55,029 nucleotides of DNA from an uncultured Verrucomicrobiota bacterium (GCA_902569115.1 CACFTI010000013.1:1-55029), one strand, 5' to 3'; positions 9,683 through 19,986 are shown, counted from the stretch's first letter. Translations and numbers: made by a program. Notes: generated from the letters alone by a model not told the origin.

Positions 9683-10075
9683 ATGATAAAGCATAAAACA
9701 ACAATCCGGGTAAGGTATCAAGAGACTGACAAAATGGGAATAGCATATCATGGTAATTACTTCACATGGATGGAGGTGGCGAGGATTCATTTGTTAGATT
9801 CGATTAACTGCCCATATACACTCCTTGAAGAAATGGGGTATTTTTTGCCAGTAATAAGTTGTTCTTGTGAATTTAAAATTCCAGCCAAATTTGATGAAAG
9901 ACTCGAGATTGATGTTTGGATGCCTAGGGCAGAGCAGGCACGAATAAATTTAGAATATTTAATCAGAAGAGATGAACTTATCTTGGCTAAGGCAAAATCA
10001 TCTCATGCATTTGTTGATAAATCAGGAAGAGTAGTTCGTCCGCCTCAAGATTTTACTGTCAGATCAAGAGGGTAG
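9683..10075 (+). CDS. YbgC/FadM-like acyl-CoA thioesterase (4HBT hotdog fold)
   Basis: A 130-residue single hotdog-domain thioesterase. The active-site helix motif is clear: R11-Y12-Q13-E14-T15-D16 with catalytic D16, followed by H23-G24-N25-Y26 and E31. This pattern fits the YbgC family, which hydrolyses short-chain or aromatic acyl-CoAs and is often found with Tol-Pal. No tol or pal genes are nearby. The start is ATG without Shine-Dalgarno. It converges on aroK with a 27 bp gap. Confidence 0.88.
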   Translation: MIKHKTTIRVRYQETDKMGIAYHGNYFTWMEVARIHLLDSINCPYTLLEEMGYFLPVISCSCEFKIPAKFDERLEIDVWMPRAEQARINLEYLIRRDELILAKAKSSHAFVDKSGRVVRPPQDFTVRSRG

Positions 10076-10102
10076 AGCAGGGCTTGCCAGCAGGCTTAAA
10101 TT

Positions 10103-10624
10103 TCAGGCTAAATTCCTTGCTTTATTTATAATCTTTTCAGCAACTTGAGCAATTGATAGATGATCGCAGTCAATGACTAGGTTAGCACTAAGATATGTGT
10201 CCTTTCTTGAGTCACATATTCTTTGAATCTCCAGTCTTGGATCCTTCACTTGCAGTAGTGGTCTGCTTCTATCATCCTTGAGTCGTTCAAAAATAATTTG
10301 AGGGCTCGCCCATAGGCAAATGACAAGACCCTTCTGTTTTAATTTATTCAGGATTCCATCAATTGTGCAAAGTCCTCCTCCGCATGATATAACCGCATTC
10401 ATGTCTGGGTGACCGCTATCGATAAATTCTTGCTCCAGGCTTCTAAACTTTTCTTCTCCATCATCGGCAAAAAGTGCATTCACGGATTTGCCGGTTTTTT
10501 TCTCAATTTCCAAGTCTGAATCAAAGAAGTTCATCTCGAGTTCCCTGGCGACATGTTCTCCGATTGTAGACTTTCCTGAACCCATCATTCCAATTAGATA
10601 GATATTTGCAGCTTTGTTTATCAT
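10103..10624 (-). CDS. aroK: Shikimate kinase
   Basis: Phosphorylates shikimate at the 3-OH with ATP in the chorismate pathway. With the ATG at 10624 the protein has 173 residues, the normal size. The P-loop is GMMGSGKST (residues 12-20). The shikimate-binding DSD segment (NFFDSDLEIE) and the GGG loop (ISCGGGL) are present. The LID arginines lie in RLKDDRSRPLLQ. A longer reading from a TTG at 10672 would add 16 unlike residues; neither start has a Shine-Dalgarno. It stands alone on the minus strand, divergent from the bifunctional nuclease gene. Confidence 0.93.
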   Translation of the reverse strand: MINKAANIYLIGMMGSGKSTIGEHVARELEMNFFDSDLEIEKKTGKSVNALFADDGEEKFRSLEQEFIDSGHPDMNAVISCGGGLCTIDGILNKLKQKGLVICLWASPQIIFERLKDDRSRPLLQVKDPRLEIQRICDSRKDTYLSANLVIDCDHLSIAQVAEKIINKARNLA

Positions 10625-10697
10625 TAAAAAAAGGTATTTACTATTGTTATCTCTATAAATCCTTGCGAACAAATTCTATTGTCTAAATAATAAGTTT

Positions 10698-11141
10698 ATG
10701 AGCATCGATTCTAGTGAAGTTACTGTGAAGGGGGTTATGCCTACTTCAAACGGTTGTGCAATTTTTTTGGGTAATGACATTAAAACGTTTGTCATTTATG
10801 TGGATCCGGCAATCGGTAACGCAATCAATATGACCATCAATCAGGTTAAAAAAGAAAGGCCATTAACTCATGATCTGATTGGTCTGATTCTTAAGGGGTT
10901 AGAAGCGTCAATCGAGAGGGTGCTTATCAATGATGTCGATGAGGGCACTTTTTTCGCAAGGATAATTCTTCGAATGGAAAACGAGTTGGGTAAGAAGATT
11001 ATTGAATTGGATGCACGACCCAGTGATTCAATCGTGCTAGCACTGCAAATGAAGAAGCCTATCTTTGTTGCCGATAAGGTTTTGGAAAATGTCGAGGATA
11101 TGTCTGAGATATTGGAGCGTATACTTAAAAAACAAGATTAG
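10698..11141 (+). CDS. Bifunctional nuclease-domain protein (BFN, DUF151)
   Basis: A 147-residue protein matching the BFN/DUF151 family: VYVD-like strand (FVIYVDPAIGNAI), the RPLTHDLIGLILKGL helix that is the family hallmark, and ELDARPSDSIVLALQMKKPIF. Homologues from Thermotoga and plants show nuclease activity, but the role in bacteria is not well established. The start is ATG without Shine-Dalgarno. It precedes a tRNA dihydrouridine synthase gene by 46 bp, so cotranscription is possible. Confidence 0.85.
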   Translation: MSIDSSEVTVKGVMPTSNGCAIFLGNDIKTFVIYVDPAIGNAINMTINQVKKERPLTHDLIGLILKGLEASIERVLINDVDEGTFFARIILRMENELGKKIIELDARPSDSIVLALQMKKPIFVADKVLENVEDMSEILERILKKQD

Positions 11142-11174
11142 TCTTTTATTATTTTAGCACATTCATCTACATGC

Positions 11175-11181
11175 AGGAGGT
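11175..11181 (+). promoter_or_regulatory. Strong Shine-Dalgarno of the dihydrouridine synthase gene
   Basis: AGGAGGT lies 6 bp before the ATG at 11188. It is one of the few canonical ribosome-binding sites in this window and fixes the start of the downstream gene. Confidence 0.8.
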
Positions 11182-11187
11182 GCGGGA

Positions 11188-12255
11188 ATGTCCACTGCTC
11201 GAACTAAACTTGGTATAGGGAATTCATCAATTTGCCCTTCCGCGCTCGCCCCTATGCAGGATGTTACGGGTTTGCCCTTCATGAGTCTAGTTGCAGAAAG
11301 AGGCTCCCCCGACTTGTTTTTTACAGAATTCTTCAGAGTGCACGCAAATTCAAGGCTCAACCCCGCAATCCTCTCCTCCATAACTGATAATCCAACCAAT
11401 CGTCCAGTTTTTGCTCAAATTATTGGAGAAAATATAGCTGATATAAATCGTACGATTTCCGATCTTAAGGAATACCCCGTTGCAGGTATTGATCTCAATA
11501 TGGGATGCCCCGCACCCCGCGTTTACAAGAAAAATGTCGGCGGTGGACTGTTGAAAGATCCTTCGAAAATCCAGCAAATTCTTCAGTCGATGCGCTCAAT
11601 GATTGAGGGCAATCTTACCGTCAAAATGAGAATTGGTTTTGAAAACGATCAAAATTTTGAAGAAATCCTGAAAATAATTTCAGACAGTGGCGTGAACCTG
11701 CTAAGCATTCATGTTCGGACTGTAAAGGGAGGCTACAATTCTCCCCCTCAATACGAGTATGTTGATAAAGCTTTACAATTCCTTGGAGATGATTGCCCCA
11801 TCCTTGTTAATGGAAGTATTGAATCCGCAAGCGATGCCTGCCGATTGAAAGACAAGCTAGGTGTCATGGGCGTAATGATAGGAAGAGCTGCTATTAGGAA
11901 TCCCTGGATTTTCAGGCAAATTAATGAATTTTCTCGAGGGGAGGAAATATTTATTCCAAGAAGGAAGGATTTGTACAGCTATTGCATGCAACTTTATAAA
12001 GTCCTCTATAACCCGGGGACGGATGAGAGGAAAATGGTTTCAAGAATGAAGAAATTTCTAAATTATATAGGGTCGGCCATAGGCGATGATGGTTGCTTTC
12101 TGAAGAGATTGAAAAGAGCAGTTATGAGGGATGAATTATTTTCTATTTTCGATGAACATCTTTTGCATGGAGAGAGGTCTGAGCTTGAAATCCCTATCGA
12201 CTCCAATTTGGTAAGTTCCTCTGGGGTAGCATCCAGTTCTGGCTGTGAGTTTTAA
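11188..12255 (+). CDS. tRNA-dihydrouridine synthase (Dus family)
   Basis: Flavoenzyme that reduces uridines in the tRNA D-loop. The TIM-barrel features are clear: FMN-binding start ALAPMQDVTGLPF (residues ~20-31), catalytic C107 in NMGCPAP, then KKNVGGGLL, the KMRIGF strand and IHVRT. The C-terminal GVMIGRAAIRNPWIF is the phosphate-binding segment. The 355 residues are slightly long; the last ~25 are serine-rich and not conserved in the family. A canonical AGGAGGT supports the start. It leads into lnt after 14 bp. Whether it belongs to DusA, DusB or DusC cannot be settled by eye. Confidence 0.92.
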   Translation: MSTARTKLGIGNSSICPSALAPMQDVTGLPFMSLVAERGSPDLFFTEFFRVHANSRLNPAILSSITDNPTNRPVFAQIIGENIADINRTISDLKEYPVAGIDLNMGCPAPRVYKKNVGGGLLKDPSKIQQILQSMRSMIEGNLTVKMRIGFENDQNFEEILKIISDSGVNLLSIHVRTVKGGYNSPPQYEYVDKALQFLGDDCPILVNGSIESASDACRLKDKLGVMGVMIGRAAIRNPWIFRQINEFSRGEEIFIPRRKDLYSYCMQLYKVLYNPGTDERKMVSRMKKFLNYIGSAIGDDGCFLKRLKRAVMRDELFSIFDEHLLHGERSELEIPIDSNLVSSSGVASSSGCEF

Positions 12256-12269
12256 TTCATAAAATAAAT

Positions 12270-13874
12270 GTGATTACTCTTAACTTGCGAAGATCGAGTG
12301 TAATAGAAATCGCTTGGGGGCTATTATCCTCAGGATTTTCCTTTTTTTTGCTCTATCTATCTCAACCTCCCGGAGACTTCCCAGAGGCAGCCTATTTTTT
12401 TCTATTACCTTTTCTTATTTGGATAAATTTTAAACCCGAGCAAAAATCTGTCCTGATTAGCTTATTTGTGACGGGTGTCCTTTATCAAATATCTTTATTA
12501 TTTTGGATAAGGCATGTTTCTTTGCCGGGACTTTTTGCAATGGCCATCATATTATCGAGCTACAACCTACCTTGGTACATAGCAGCGAGGAAATTAGCAC
12601 CAATTTTTACCACGGGTAGCTTCATCGTCCGACTTGCCCTATTAGTTGGACTGTCCTCCTTTTGGGTAGTAATTGAGTGGGTTAGAGGGCTGTTTTCTTT
12701 AGGGTTCCCATGGTGCCCATTGTCAGTTACTCAGTGGGAAAGGCCTGCACTCCTACAATTAGTCCCTTATTTCGGAGGATTTATCGTATCCTTTTTTCTC
12801 ATTTTCTTTAATCTCTGCCTTGCATCCTATTTGCATCATCTCCTTGTAAGAAGAACGAAGAGTAAGCATTCCAGCTATTTTTCAAATTTGTGCCCTGATT
12901 TCTATTTTTGCATGCTTTTCTTTCTCGTCATGCTTTCACCATTATTTATTAAGTTCGATAAAACACGCTTACCTGTTCACGAAACGGAGGAATCGAACCT
13001 GCGAGTGGGGATTTGCCAGCCTTACTTGAAGGACAAGTGGATATCTTCCAATGCACAAAAGAATAAAAACTTGTTAATTGAGCAAACTAAACTAGTAGCA
13101 CTTCAACGCCCGGATGTTATTTTTTGGCCTGAAGCATCTACGCCATTTGCTGTAAACGAAGATCGTGCTTGGGTTGAAGATTTGTCTGCAGAAATTAACA
13201 TTCCGCTGTTAATTGGTTCGGTGATCAAGAAAGATGAAGTAAGTTACAACAGTGTTGTGGCTATTTCACCTTCATCTGGTTTGGGGCAGGAATTTTATGC
13301 CAAGCAAAAGCTGGTTCCCTTTGGCGAGTTTGTTCCATTCCCATTCGATTTAATACCTGGTATTCGAAGAATGGTAGGGCCAGTGGGAGATTTTGGAAAT
13401 GGAGTTAGTTCTCAGAAGTTTTCATTTATTAATGAAGCAAATCAGACATTCAATGTTTCCCCTTTGATCTGCTATGAGGATATATTTCCAAGTCTAGTTG
13501 CACCCTTGGAAAGAAAGCGGAATTCATGTATTTTCGTTACAACAAATAATGCTTGGTTTGGGGAGGAGGGGTGTGCTGAGCAGCATGCGGCTCACTCGGT
13601 CTTTAGGGCACTGGAGTCTGGCATGCCAGTAATAAGGTGCGGAAATGCCGGATGGTCTGGCTGGATATCACCAAAGGGAGTTATAGTCGAAGTACTGGAA
13701 GACGAACTTCAGGGGGTCTATTTCGCAGGTGCAAGTGTGTTTACTGTAATCTTTACAAGTTACTTTGAGAAACCCCTCAATTTCCAAAAGTTACTTCCGT
13801 TACTTTGTGTAACTTTTTCTTTTTTTTGTTTTGCTTTTTCATTAAAGAAATTTAGAAAAGTCGCAAATGTCTGA
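12270..13874 (+). CDS. lnt: Apolipoprotein N-acyltransferase
   Basis: Inner-membrane enzyme that adds the third acyl chain to lipoproteins. The N-terminal ~230 residues contain about six or seven hydrophobic helices. The C-terminal part is a nitrilase-like domain with the E-K-C triad: E288 (FWPEAST), K345 (FYAKQKLVPFGEFVPF) and C401 (LICYEDIFP). A last transmembrane helix (about residues 495-520) closes the protein. Its 534 residues are normal. The start appears to be GTG. The end overlaps the HDOD gene by 8 bp. Its presence fits the several lipobox proteins in the window. Confidence 0.95.
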   Translation: MITLNLRRSSVIEIAWGLLSSGFSFFLLYLSQPPGDFPEAAYFFLLPFLIWINFKPEQKSVLISLFVTGVLYQISLLFWIRHVSLPGLFAMAIILSSYNLPWYIAARKLAPIFTTGSFIVRLALLVGLSSFWVVIEWVRGLFSLGFPWCPLSVTQWERPALLQLVPYFGGFIVSFFLIFFNLCLASYLHHLLVRRTKSKHSSYFSNLCPDFYFCMLFFLVMLSPLFIKFDKTRLPVHETEESNLRVGICQPYLKDKWISSNAQKNKNLLIEQTKLVALQRPDVIFWPEASTPFAVNEDRAWVEDLSAEINIPLLIGSVIKKDEVSYNSVVAISPSSGLGQEFYAKQKLVPFGEFVPFPFDLIPGIRRMVGPVGDFGNGVSSQKFSFINEANQTFNVSPLICYEDIFPSLVAPLERKRNSCIFVTTNNAWFGEEGCAEQHAAHSVFRALESGMPVIRCGNAGWSGWISPKGVIVEVLEDELQGVYFAGASVFTVIFTSYFEKPLNFQKLLPLLCVTFSFFCFAFSLKKFRKVANV

Positions 13875-14760
13875 AATTAATTATGACTATTTGATTTCTC
13901 AGATTCAAAGAGATCTCCCAACTTTACCCACCATTGTCAACGAGTTAACTAATATCTTGGAGAACCCAAACTCATCAACCATGGCAGTTGAAGATGTTGT
14001 GCGAGGTGATCAAACAATGGCTGCAAAGATACTTCGCGTTTCAAACACAACATTCTTTCGAGGGGCAGGGGAAAGAGTGAGAGATGTCAACCAAGCGATA
14101 GGCACCGTCGGCTTTGAGAAGGTTAAGGATGTAGTCTTGAATAACTCAGTTTTTAAGCTTTTCGGCGGAGGCCAAGATGACGAGTTTAGTTTATCTGGTC
14201 TCTGGAAGCACAGCCTTGGCGTCGGTTCCATTGCGAGAGAGATTGCTAAATCATTGGGCAAACCTTGGCACGAAACTGCCTACACTTGCGGGTTAGTTCA
14301 TGACATTGGTAAGGTAGCGAGGTTCAAGCTCGATGAAGTCGATAACACCGATTATTTCCTTAAAGATTCAAGGTTGGCTAAATCGAAGGATATAAATTTT
14401 TTCAAGGCGGAATTGGTAAACCAAAGTGTCAGGCATGATTACCTTGGGTATCTGTTATGTAAAAATTGGGGACTTTCCGCATGGGTCGAAAGTGTTGTTA
14501 TGTGGCATCACGAAAACCATATTGATAAAAGAAGAGGGGTACCTTCCTCTGAAGCCAATTCACTTATTGATATAATCATTATCGCAAATTGGCTTGCTCA
14601 ATATCACAAATTTGGCAATAGCGGCCACAATTCTCCCGAAATGCCTTCGGACGCACTCTTTCATCGCTTAAACCTTACATCTGACAATGTACAGATGCTG
14701 TCTGATCAATGCGTTGAAATCCTCAAGGAAACTGAGGATTTTTGTGAGCTTCTAGATTGA
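13867..14760 (+). CDS. HDOD-domain protein
   Basis: A 297-residue HDOD protein. The domain runs from about residue 10 to 215, opening with LPTLPTIVNEL and including HSLGVGSIAREIAK and the GLVHDIGKVARFKL HD-like core. HDOD proteins are non-catalytic or degenerate relatives of HD phosphohydrolases found in signalling and stress regulation. No partner receiver, GGDEF or kinase domain is fused here. Translation is probably coupled to lnt through the 8 bp overlap. The target is unknown. Confidence 0.88.
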   Translation: MSEINYDYLISQIQRDLPTLPTIVNELTNILENPNSSTMAVEDVVRGDQTMAAKILRVSNTTFFRGAGERVRDVNQAIGTVGFEKVKDVVLNNSVFKLFGGGQDDEFSLSGLWKHSLGVGSIAREIAKSLGKPWHETAYTCGLVHDIGKVARFKLDEVDNTDYFLKDSRLAKSKDINFFKAELVNQSVRHDYLGYLLCKNWGLSAWVESVVMWHHENHIDKRRGVPSSEANSLIDIIIIANWLAQYHKFGNSGHNSPEMPSDALFHRLNLTSDNVQMLSDQCVEILKETEDFCELLD

Positions 14761-14847
14761 GATAAACCGCTTTTTTGCAGGTAATATTCATTAACCTTGC
14801 ATTTTCCGTTGATTTCTTCAATGGACATAGACTACACCTTATTTTAA

Positions 14848-15882
<1,035 letters not shown>

Positions 15883-15922
15883 TTTTTAAAGTCTCCCTTA
15901 TTTTTAAAAGCCAACTTCAATT

Positions 15923-17119
15923 ATGGCTACTGTTAAGACAATTGATGACATAGATCTGCGTGGCATTAAAACTCTGGTGAGAGTGGATTTTAATGTCCCG
16001 TTGGATTCAGATGGCACGGTCACGGATGAGACGAGAATAAATGCAGCTCTTCCAACAATCAAAAAATTGCATGAGAAAGGTGCGAAAATCATTCTCGCAA
16101 GTCACCTTGGTAGACCAAAGGGTGAAAGAAACCCTTCTATGAGTCTTTCCCCGGTTGCTCCTTTGTTAGCCAAGAAGCTAGGGCTTCCAGTTCTCTTTCT
16201 GGATGATTGCGTCGGTGAGCAGGTCAAGTCTGCTACTGAGGAATTACAAGACGGACAAATTGCACTACTTGAAAACTTACGTTTTCATAAAGGTGAAACA
16301 GAAAATGATTCCGTTTTCTCGGAGAATCTAGCCAGCCTTGCAGATGTTTTCGTAAATGATGCATTTGGTACAGCACACAGGGCTCATGCTTCGACTTATG
16401 GAGTGCCCTCTATTCTTAGTGATAAGGTTTCAGGCTACCTTATTGCCAAAGAGTTGGAATTTTTGGGTGAAAAGACGAGTAATCCTGCTCGTCCTTTTGT
16501 TGTGATTCTTGGTGGTGCAAAGGTGAGTGATAAAATTACAGTTATTGATAAGTTGCTTGATAAGGCAGACTCTATCATAATTGGAGGTGCAATGGCTTAC
16601 ACATTTGCTCTTGCAGCAGGGAAAAAAGTAGGGGAGAGCCTTTGCGAGCCAGATAAGGTCGATCTTGCCAAAAGTGCATTAATTAAAGCTGAACAAAATG
16701 GCGTTAAATTTCTCTTACCCGTAGATACTCTGATAACGGATAGTCTTGATTTCGGGGCTAAGGAAATTGGGGACTCCAAAATTGTAGAAGGGGATATACC
16801 CGACGGTTGGGAAGGAGTGGACATCGGTCCCAAGACTACAAAGCTTTACCAAGAAGCAATATCTGATGCTGAGACCATTTTATGGAATGGGCCTATGGGG
16901 GTTTTTGAAATCGAAGCATCAAGTAAAGGCACTTTTGCCGTTGCCAAGACTGTCGCGAAAAGCTCTGCAGTTTCGATAATCGGAGGAGGCGATAGTGTTA
17001 AAGCGATCAATCGAAGTGGTTATTCAGATGATGTTACTTTTATGAGCACTGGTGGAGGTGCATCCTTGGAATTCCTTGAAGGAAAAGATTTACCAGGCGT
17101 ATCCATACTGGATACTTAA
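15923..17119 (+). CDS. pgk: Phosphoglycerate kinase
   Basis: Transfers the acyl phosphate of 1,3-bisphosphoglycerate to ADP. Substrate-binding LVRVDFNVPL (about residues 18-27) and the HLGRPKG loop are in the N-terminal lobe. GGAKVSDK and the nucleotide-binding GGGDSVKA are in the C-terminal lobe. The 398 residues are normal. It is the middle gene of the gapA-pgk-tpiA operon. No Shine-Dalgarno is seen. Confidence 0.98.
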   Translation: MATVKTIDDIDLRGIKTLVRVDFNVPLDSDGTVTDETRINAALPTIKKLHEKGAKIILASHLGRPKGERNPSMSLSPVAPLLAKKLGLPVLFLDDCVGEQVKSATEELQDGQIALLENLRFHKGETENDSVFSENLASLADVFVNDAFGTAHRAHASTYGVPSILSDKVSGYLIAKELEFLGEKTSNPARPFVVILGGAKVSDKITVIDKLLDKADSIIIGGAMAYTFALAAGKKVGESLCEPDKVDLAKSALIKAEQNGVKFLLPVDTLITDSLDFGAKEIGDSKIVEGDIPDGWEGVDIGPKTTKLYQEAISDAETILWNGPMGVFEIEASSKGTFAVAKTVAKSSAVSIIGGGDSVKAINRSGYSDDVTFMSTGGGASLEFLEGKDLPGVSILDT

Positions 17120-17143
17120 TAAAACCTTACTATAGCAGACTTT

Positions 17144-17908
17144 ATGTCCAGGAAATATTTAATCGCCGGAAATTGGAAAATGAACACGACTCCTAGTGAG
17201 TCAGTTGATTTAATTACTGAAATTAGTTCTCTAGTTGGCCAACAATCACAAGTTCAAGTTTGTGTTTGCCCTCCTTTCACCTCTCTCCATAAAGCATCCA
17301 GTCTTGTTGAGCAATCGCAAGTACAGCTTGGTGCTCAAAATATGTCGGCGGAACCATCCGGGGCATACACTGGCGAAATATCTGCAGAAATGCTTAGGGA
17401 TCTTTATGTTAATTATGTGATTTTGGGCCATAGTGAAAGAAGGCAATACTTTGGAGAGACTAATGAGTCTATCAATTTAAAGGTCTTAGCCGCAGTGCAA
17501 AATAACCTTAAGCCAATCTATTGCATAGGTGAAACTCTTGTTGAGCGTGAAGAAAACCGCACACTTGATATAGTAAAGGCTCAAGTTATTGAAGGATTAG
17601 CTAATTTCCCTCTAACTGAAGTGGAGAATCTTGTACTGGCCTACGAGCCAGTCTGGGCAATCGGCACCGGCAAAACTGCAACTGATGAAATGGCTCAGGA
17701 AGTGCACGCATATGTGCGCGGTTTATTGACCGACCTTTTTGGTGACATCCCTGGATCAAGTATCCGAATCCTGTATGGCGGATCTATGAAACCTGAAAAT
17801 GCATCAGGGTTGTTGTCTCAACCTGATGTTGATGGTGGATTGATTGGCGGAGCTTCATTAAATGCTAAATCATTTTGCTCTATTGTAGATTCAGCAATCG
17901 ATAAATAA
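17144..17908 (+). CDS. tpiA: Triosephosphate isomerase
   Basis: Interconverts dihydroxyacetone phosphate and glyceraldehyde-3-phosphate. The TIM barrel shows N10 and K12 (AGNWKMN), H96 (LGHSERRQYFGE), the catalytic glutamate E168 (LAYEPVWAIGTG) and the C-terminal GGASL phosphate loop. The 254 residues are normal. It is the last gene of the glycolytic operon and converges on a peroxiredoxin gene 12 bp away. In many bacteria secG follows tpiA; here it does not. Confidence 0.98.
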   Translation: MSRKYLIAGNWKMNTTPSESVDLITEISSLVGQQSQVQVCVCPPFTSLHKASSLVEQSQVQLGAQNMSAEPSGAYTGEISAEMLRDLYVNYVILGHSERRQYFGETNESINLKVLAAVQNNLKPIYCIGETLVEREENRTLDIVKAQVIEGLANFPLTEVENLVLAYEPVWAIGTGKTATDEMAQEVHAYVRGLLTDLFGDIPGSSIRILYGGSMKPENASGLLSQPDVDGGLIGGASLNAKSFCSIVDSAIDK

Positions 17909-17920
17909 GTCTTCCAGGTT

Positions 17921-18400
17921 CTAAAACCGGAGATTCCTGACATCTTCTAAAACCATTGAAGAGTGAAGGGATGGCTTCACTTTAAGGTATGTTTTAAGAA
18001 TATTACCTGTTTTGCTTATTACAAATGTCGTTCGATGTATACCCTCGAAACTCTTACCCATAAATTTCTTCTCCCCCCAGACTCCAAATGATTTAGCAAT
18101 GCGGTGATCTTCGTCTAATAAAAGAGGGAAAGGTAGGGAGTTTTTTGTTTTAAATTTTTGATGTGAATCGAGCGAGCATCCCGATATCCCTAAAACGGTA
18201 ATGGGAATTTTTAAAAAGTGCTCATAATTATCTCTTAAATCGCATGCCTGTAATGTGCAACCAGGGGTATTATCCCTTGGGTAAAAGTAAATGATAACCG
18301 GACTGCCTCTCAATGACTTACTTGAATAATCTTGCCCTGTTTCATCAGTAGTCTGGAAGTCAGGGATCGTATCCCCCATGGCAAGCGGTTTAATAGTCAT
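17921..18400 (-). CDS. bcp: Thioredoxin-dependent peroxiredoxin, Bcp/PrxQ type
   Basis: Reduces hydrogen peroxide and organic hydroperoxides in the cytoplasm. The peroxidatic and resolving cysteines are C48 and C53 in PRDNTPGCTLQACDLRD, the five-residue spacing of atypical 2-Cys PrxQ enzymes. The 159 residues are normal. The start overlaps the end of the YhbY-like gene by 4 bp, so translation is coupled. A second, exported PrxQ relative lies just upstream in the same run, suggesting paired protection of cytoplasm and envelope. Confidence 0.93.
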   Translation of the reverse strand: MTIKPLAMGDTIPDFQTTDETGQDYSSKSLRGSPVIIYFYPRDNTPGCTLQACDLRDNYEHFLKIPITVLGISGCSLDSHQKFKTKNSLPFPLLLDEDHRIAKSFGVWGEKKFMGKSFEGIHRTTFVISKTGNILKTYLKVKPSLHSSMVLEDVRNLRF

Positions 18401-18657
18401 GCCGAAGCATTGCTAAATGTTAATGTTTTACCGACTTTCTCTATCAGATTTGCTGATAGCATTGGTTCAATTTTACAGATTAATTCATTTCGATCATCTC
18501 GTGCGAATGAGTGTGAAAGTTTAACCATTCCATCCCTGGATAAAATCTTACGGGCTTCTTCAAGGAACGTATCAGTCAGACCCTTTTTTCCAATCTTTAA
18601 GTCAACAGGGCGTACTTTTGCGATTGATTTAAGATTTCTTTTTTCTTTTCCATTCAT
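18397..18657 (-). CDS. YhbY-like CRM-domain RNA-binding protein
   Basis: An 86-residue protein consisting of one CRM domain. The GKKGLTDTFLEEARKIL segment contains the domain's conserved GxxG-type loop, and LSHSFARDDRN lies where family members contact RNA. E. coli YhbY associates with pre-50S ribosomal particles, so a ribosome assembly role is inferred. It overlaps bcp by 4 bp and follows the exported peroxiredoxin gene after 13 bp. Confidence 0.85.
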   Translation of the reverse strand: MNGKEKRNLKSIAKVRPVDLKIGKKGLTDTFLEEARKILSRDGMVKLSHSFARDDRNELICKIEPMLSANLIEKVGKTLTFSNASA

Positions 18658-18670
18658 AAGGAATATTTGA

Positions 18671-19237
18671 TTAGTTTATTGAAAGCTGGGATATAAACTT
18701 CAAAACATTGGAACTGTCACTTGCGGCATTTACCTTGCTGTTTTTATAGATAATTTTTCCGCTTTTAGATATGATAAAAGTCCATCTCTTAGATGTTATT
18801 CCTCTTTCCAATGTAAAGCGTTCTCCTTGAATGAACTTTTGGATTGATCCGCCCTTGCTAGTGGGGACACCAAAGGCTTTAGCGACATCCCCGTTAACAT
18901 CGGATAATAATCGGAAATTTAAGTTTTCTGCCTGTGAGAAAAGTTTAAGATTTTGGGGTTTATCCCCGCTGATGCCTACAACCTCAAAATCCTTTGACTT
19001 CCATGCTTTCATGTCATTTCGATATGAACATGCCTGCTTCGTACAACCTCCTGTCATTGCAGCTGGGTAAAAGAATATTAAGATATTTTTTTTGTTTAAA
19101 TAATCGCTTGAATTCCAATTTTTGCCATTTTGATCCAATAGAGAAAAGGAAGGAGCATTCGCACCTACGTCTGATGCTAAGGCATAAGTAGATACTAAAA
19201 ATAAGGAGAAGGAAAATAGCAGTTTAAATAGTTTCAT
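18671..19237 (-). CDS. Exported peroxiredoxin (PrxQ-like)
   Basis: A 188-residue AhpC/TSA-type peroxiredoxin with an N-terminal signal peptide (about residues 1-21, cleavage likely after ALA). C65 and C70 in MTGGCTKQACSYRND have the same five-residue spacing as Bcp. The start is chosen at the ATG at 19237 because it gives a clean signal peptide. An earlier in-frame ATG at 19291 would overlap the SDR stop and add 18 residues before the signal. The periplasmic reductant is unknown. Confidence 0.85.
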   Translation of the reverse strand: MKLFKLLFSFSLFLVSTYALASDVGANAPSFSLLDQNGKNWNSSDYLNKKNILIFFYPAAMTGGCTKQACSYRNDMKAWKSKDFEVVGISGDKPQNLKLFSQAENLNFRLLSDVNGDVAKAFGVPTSKGGSIQKFIQGERFTLERGITSKRWTFIISKSGKIIYKNSKVNAASDSSNVLKFISQLSIN

Positions 19238-19284
19238 ATATTTGGAATAAGAAGAGTTTGGAGTTACGACAAGCACTTCTGTTT

Positions 19285-19986
19285 TTACCATGGTATCATC
19301 TCGCCATCTTCACCAAGGAAAACTCCATTTAATGATGCGGGCAACTTATCAATCTGTGCTAGGAATAGATTGACTGATTCAGAAACTTCGTACTTGGCCT
19401 CAGTTCCTCCCATATCTGTTTTTACCCAGCCAGGACTAATCGCGATCGCACGAATGCCATGTCTTGCATAGTCGATCGACATTTGCTTGGTCAGCATATT
19501 TAGTGCTGATTTTGAGCATTGATAGGCAATCGCACCACCGAGTTGCGATTGCCCCCGTAATTCAATGGAACCAAGTCTTGATGATAAATTTATGATGAGG
19601 GGGGTTGTTCCTTTGGTAAGTAGTGAAATGACCTCCTCGCTTACCCGAAATACACCCACAACATTGGTATTGTAGATTGATTGAAAAGATTTAGCCGTAA
19701 CTTCCCCCAAGGGACTCCAGTCCAGAATTCCCGCGTTATTGAAGACTAGATCAATCGAAGTAAACTTTTCTGCAATCCGGCAAATTGCTGATTTTACAGA
19801 TTCAGAGGAATTGACATCAAGCTCATAGGTATGGAGATTTCTACACTTATTCGTAAGTTCGAGTAAATTACCTGCTGAATTTGGCGAGCGATAAGTGGCA
19901 ATGACTTCATTTCCTCGCTCGGACAACTGCCTACACATCTCAAGTCCGATTCCACGGGATGCACCTGTAATCAAAATTCTTTTCAT
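19285..19986 (-). CDS. Short-chain dehydrogenase/reductase
   Basis: A 233-residue classical SDR of the cytoplasm. The NAD(P) motif is TGASRGIG (residues 7-14), NNAG is at 83-86, and the catalytic pair is Y155 and K159 (YQCSKSA) with serines in INLSSRLGS. The short C-terminus and GWVKTDMGG segment resemble C-factor-like or sniffer-type SDRs. The substrate is not deducible. It lies upstream of the exported peroxiredoxin gene and divergent from the aldo/keto reductase, with an 88 bp intergenic region between them. Confidence 0.88.
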   Translation of the reverse strand: MKRILITGASRGIGLEMCRQLSERGNEVIATYRSPNSAGNLLELTNKCRNLHTYELDVNSSESVKSAICRIAEKFTSIDLVFNNAGILDWSPLGEVTAKSFQSIYNTNVVGVFRVSEEVISLLTKGTTPLIINLSSRLGSIELRGQSQLGGAIAYQCSKSALNMLTKQMSIDYARHGIRAIAISPGWVKTDMGGTEAKYEVSESVNLFLAQIDKLPASLNGVFLGEDGEMIPW

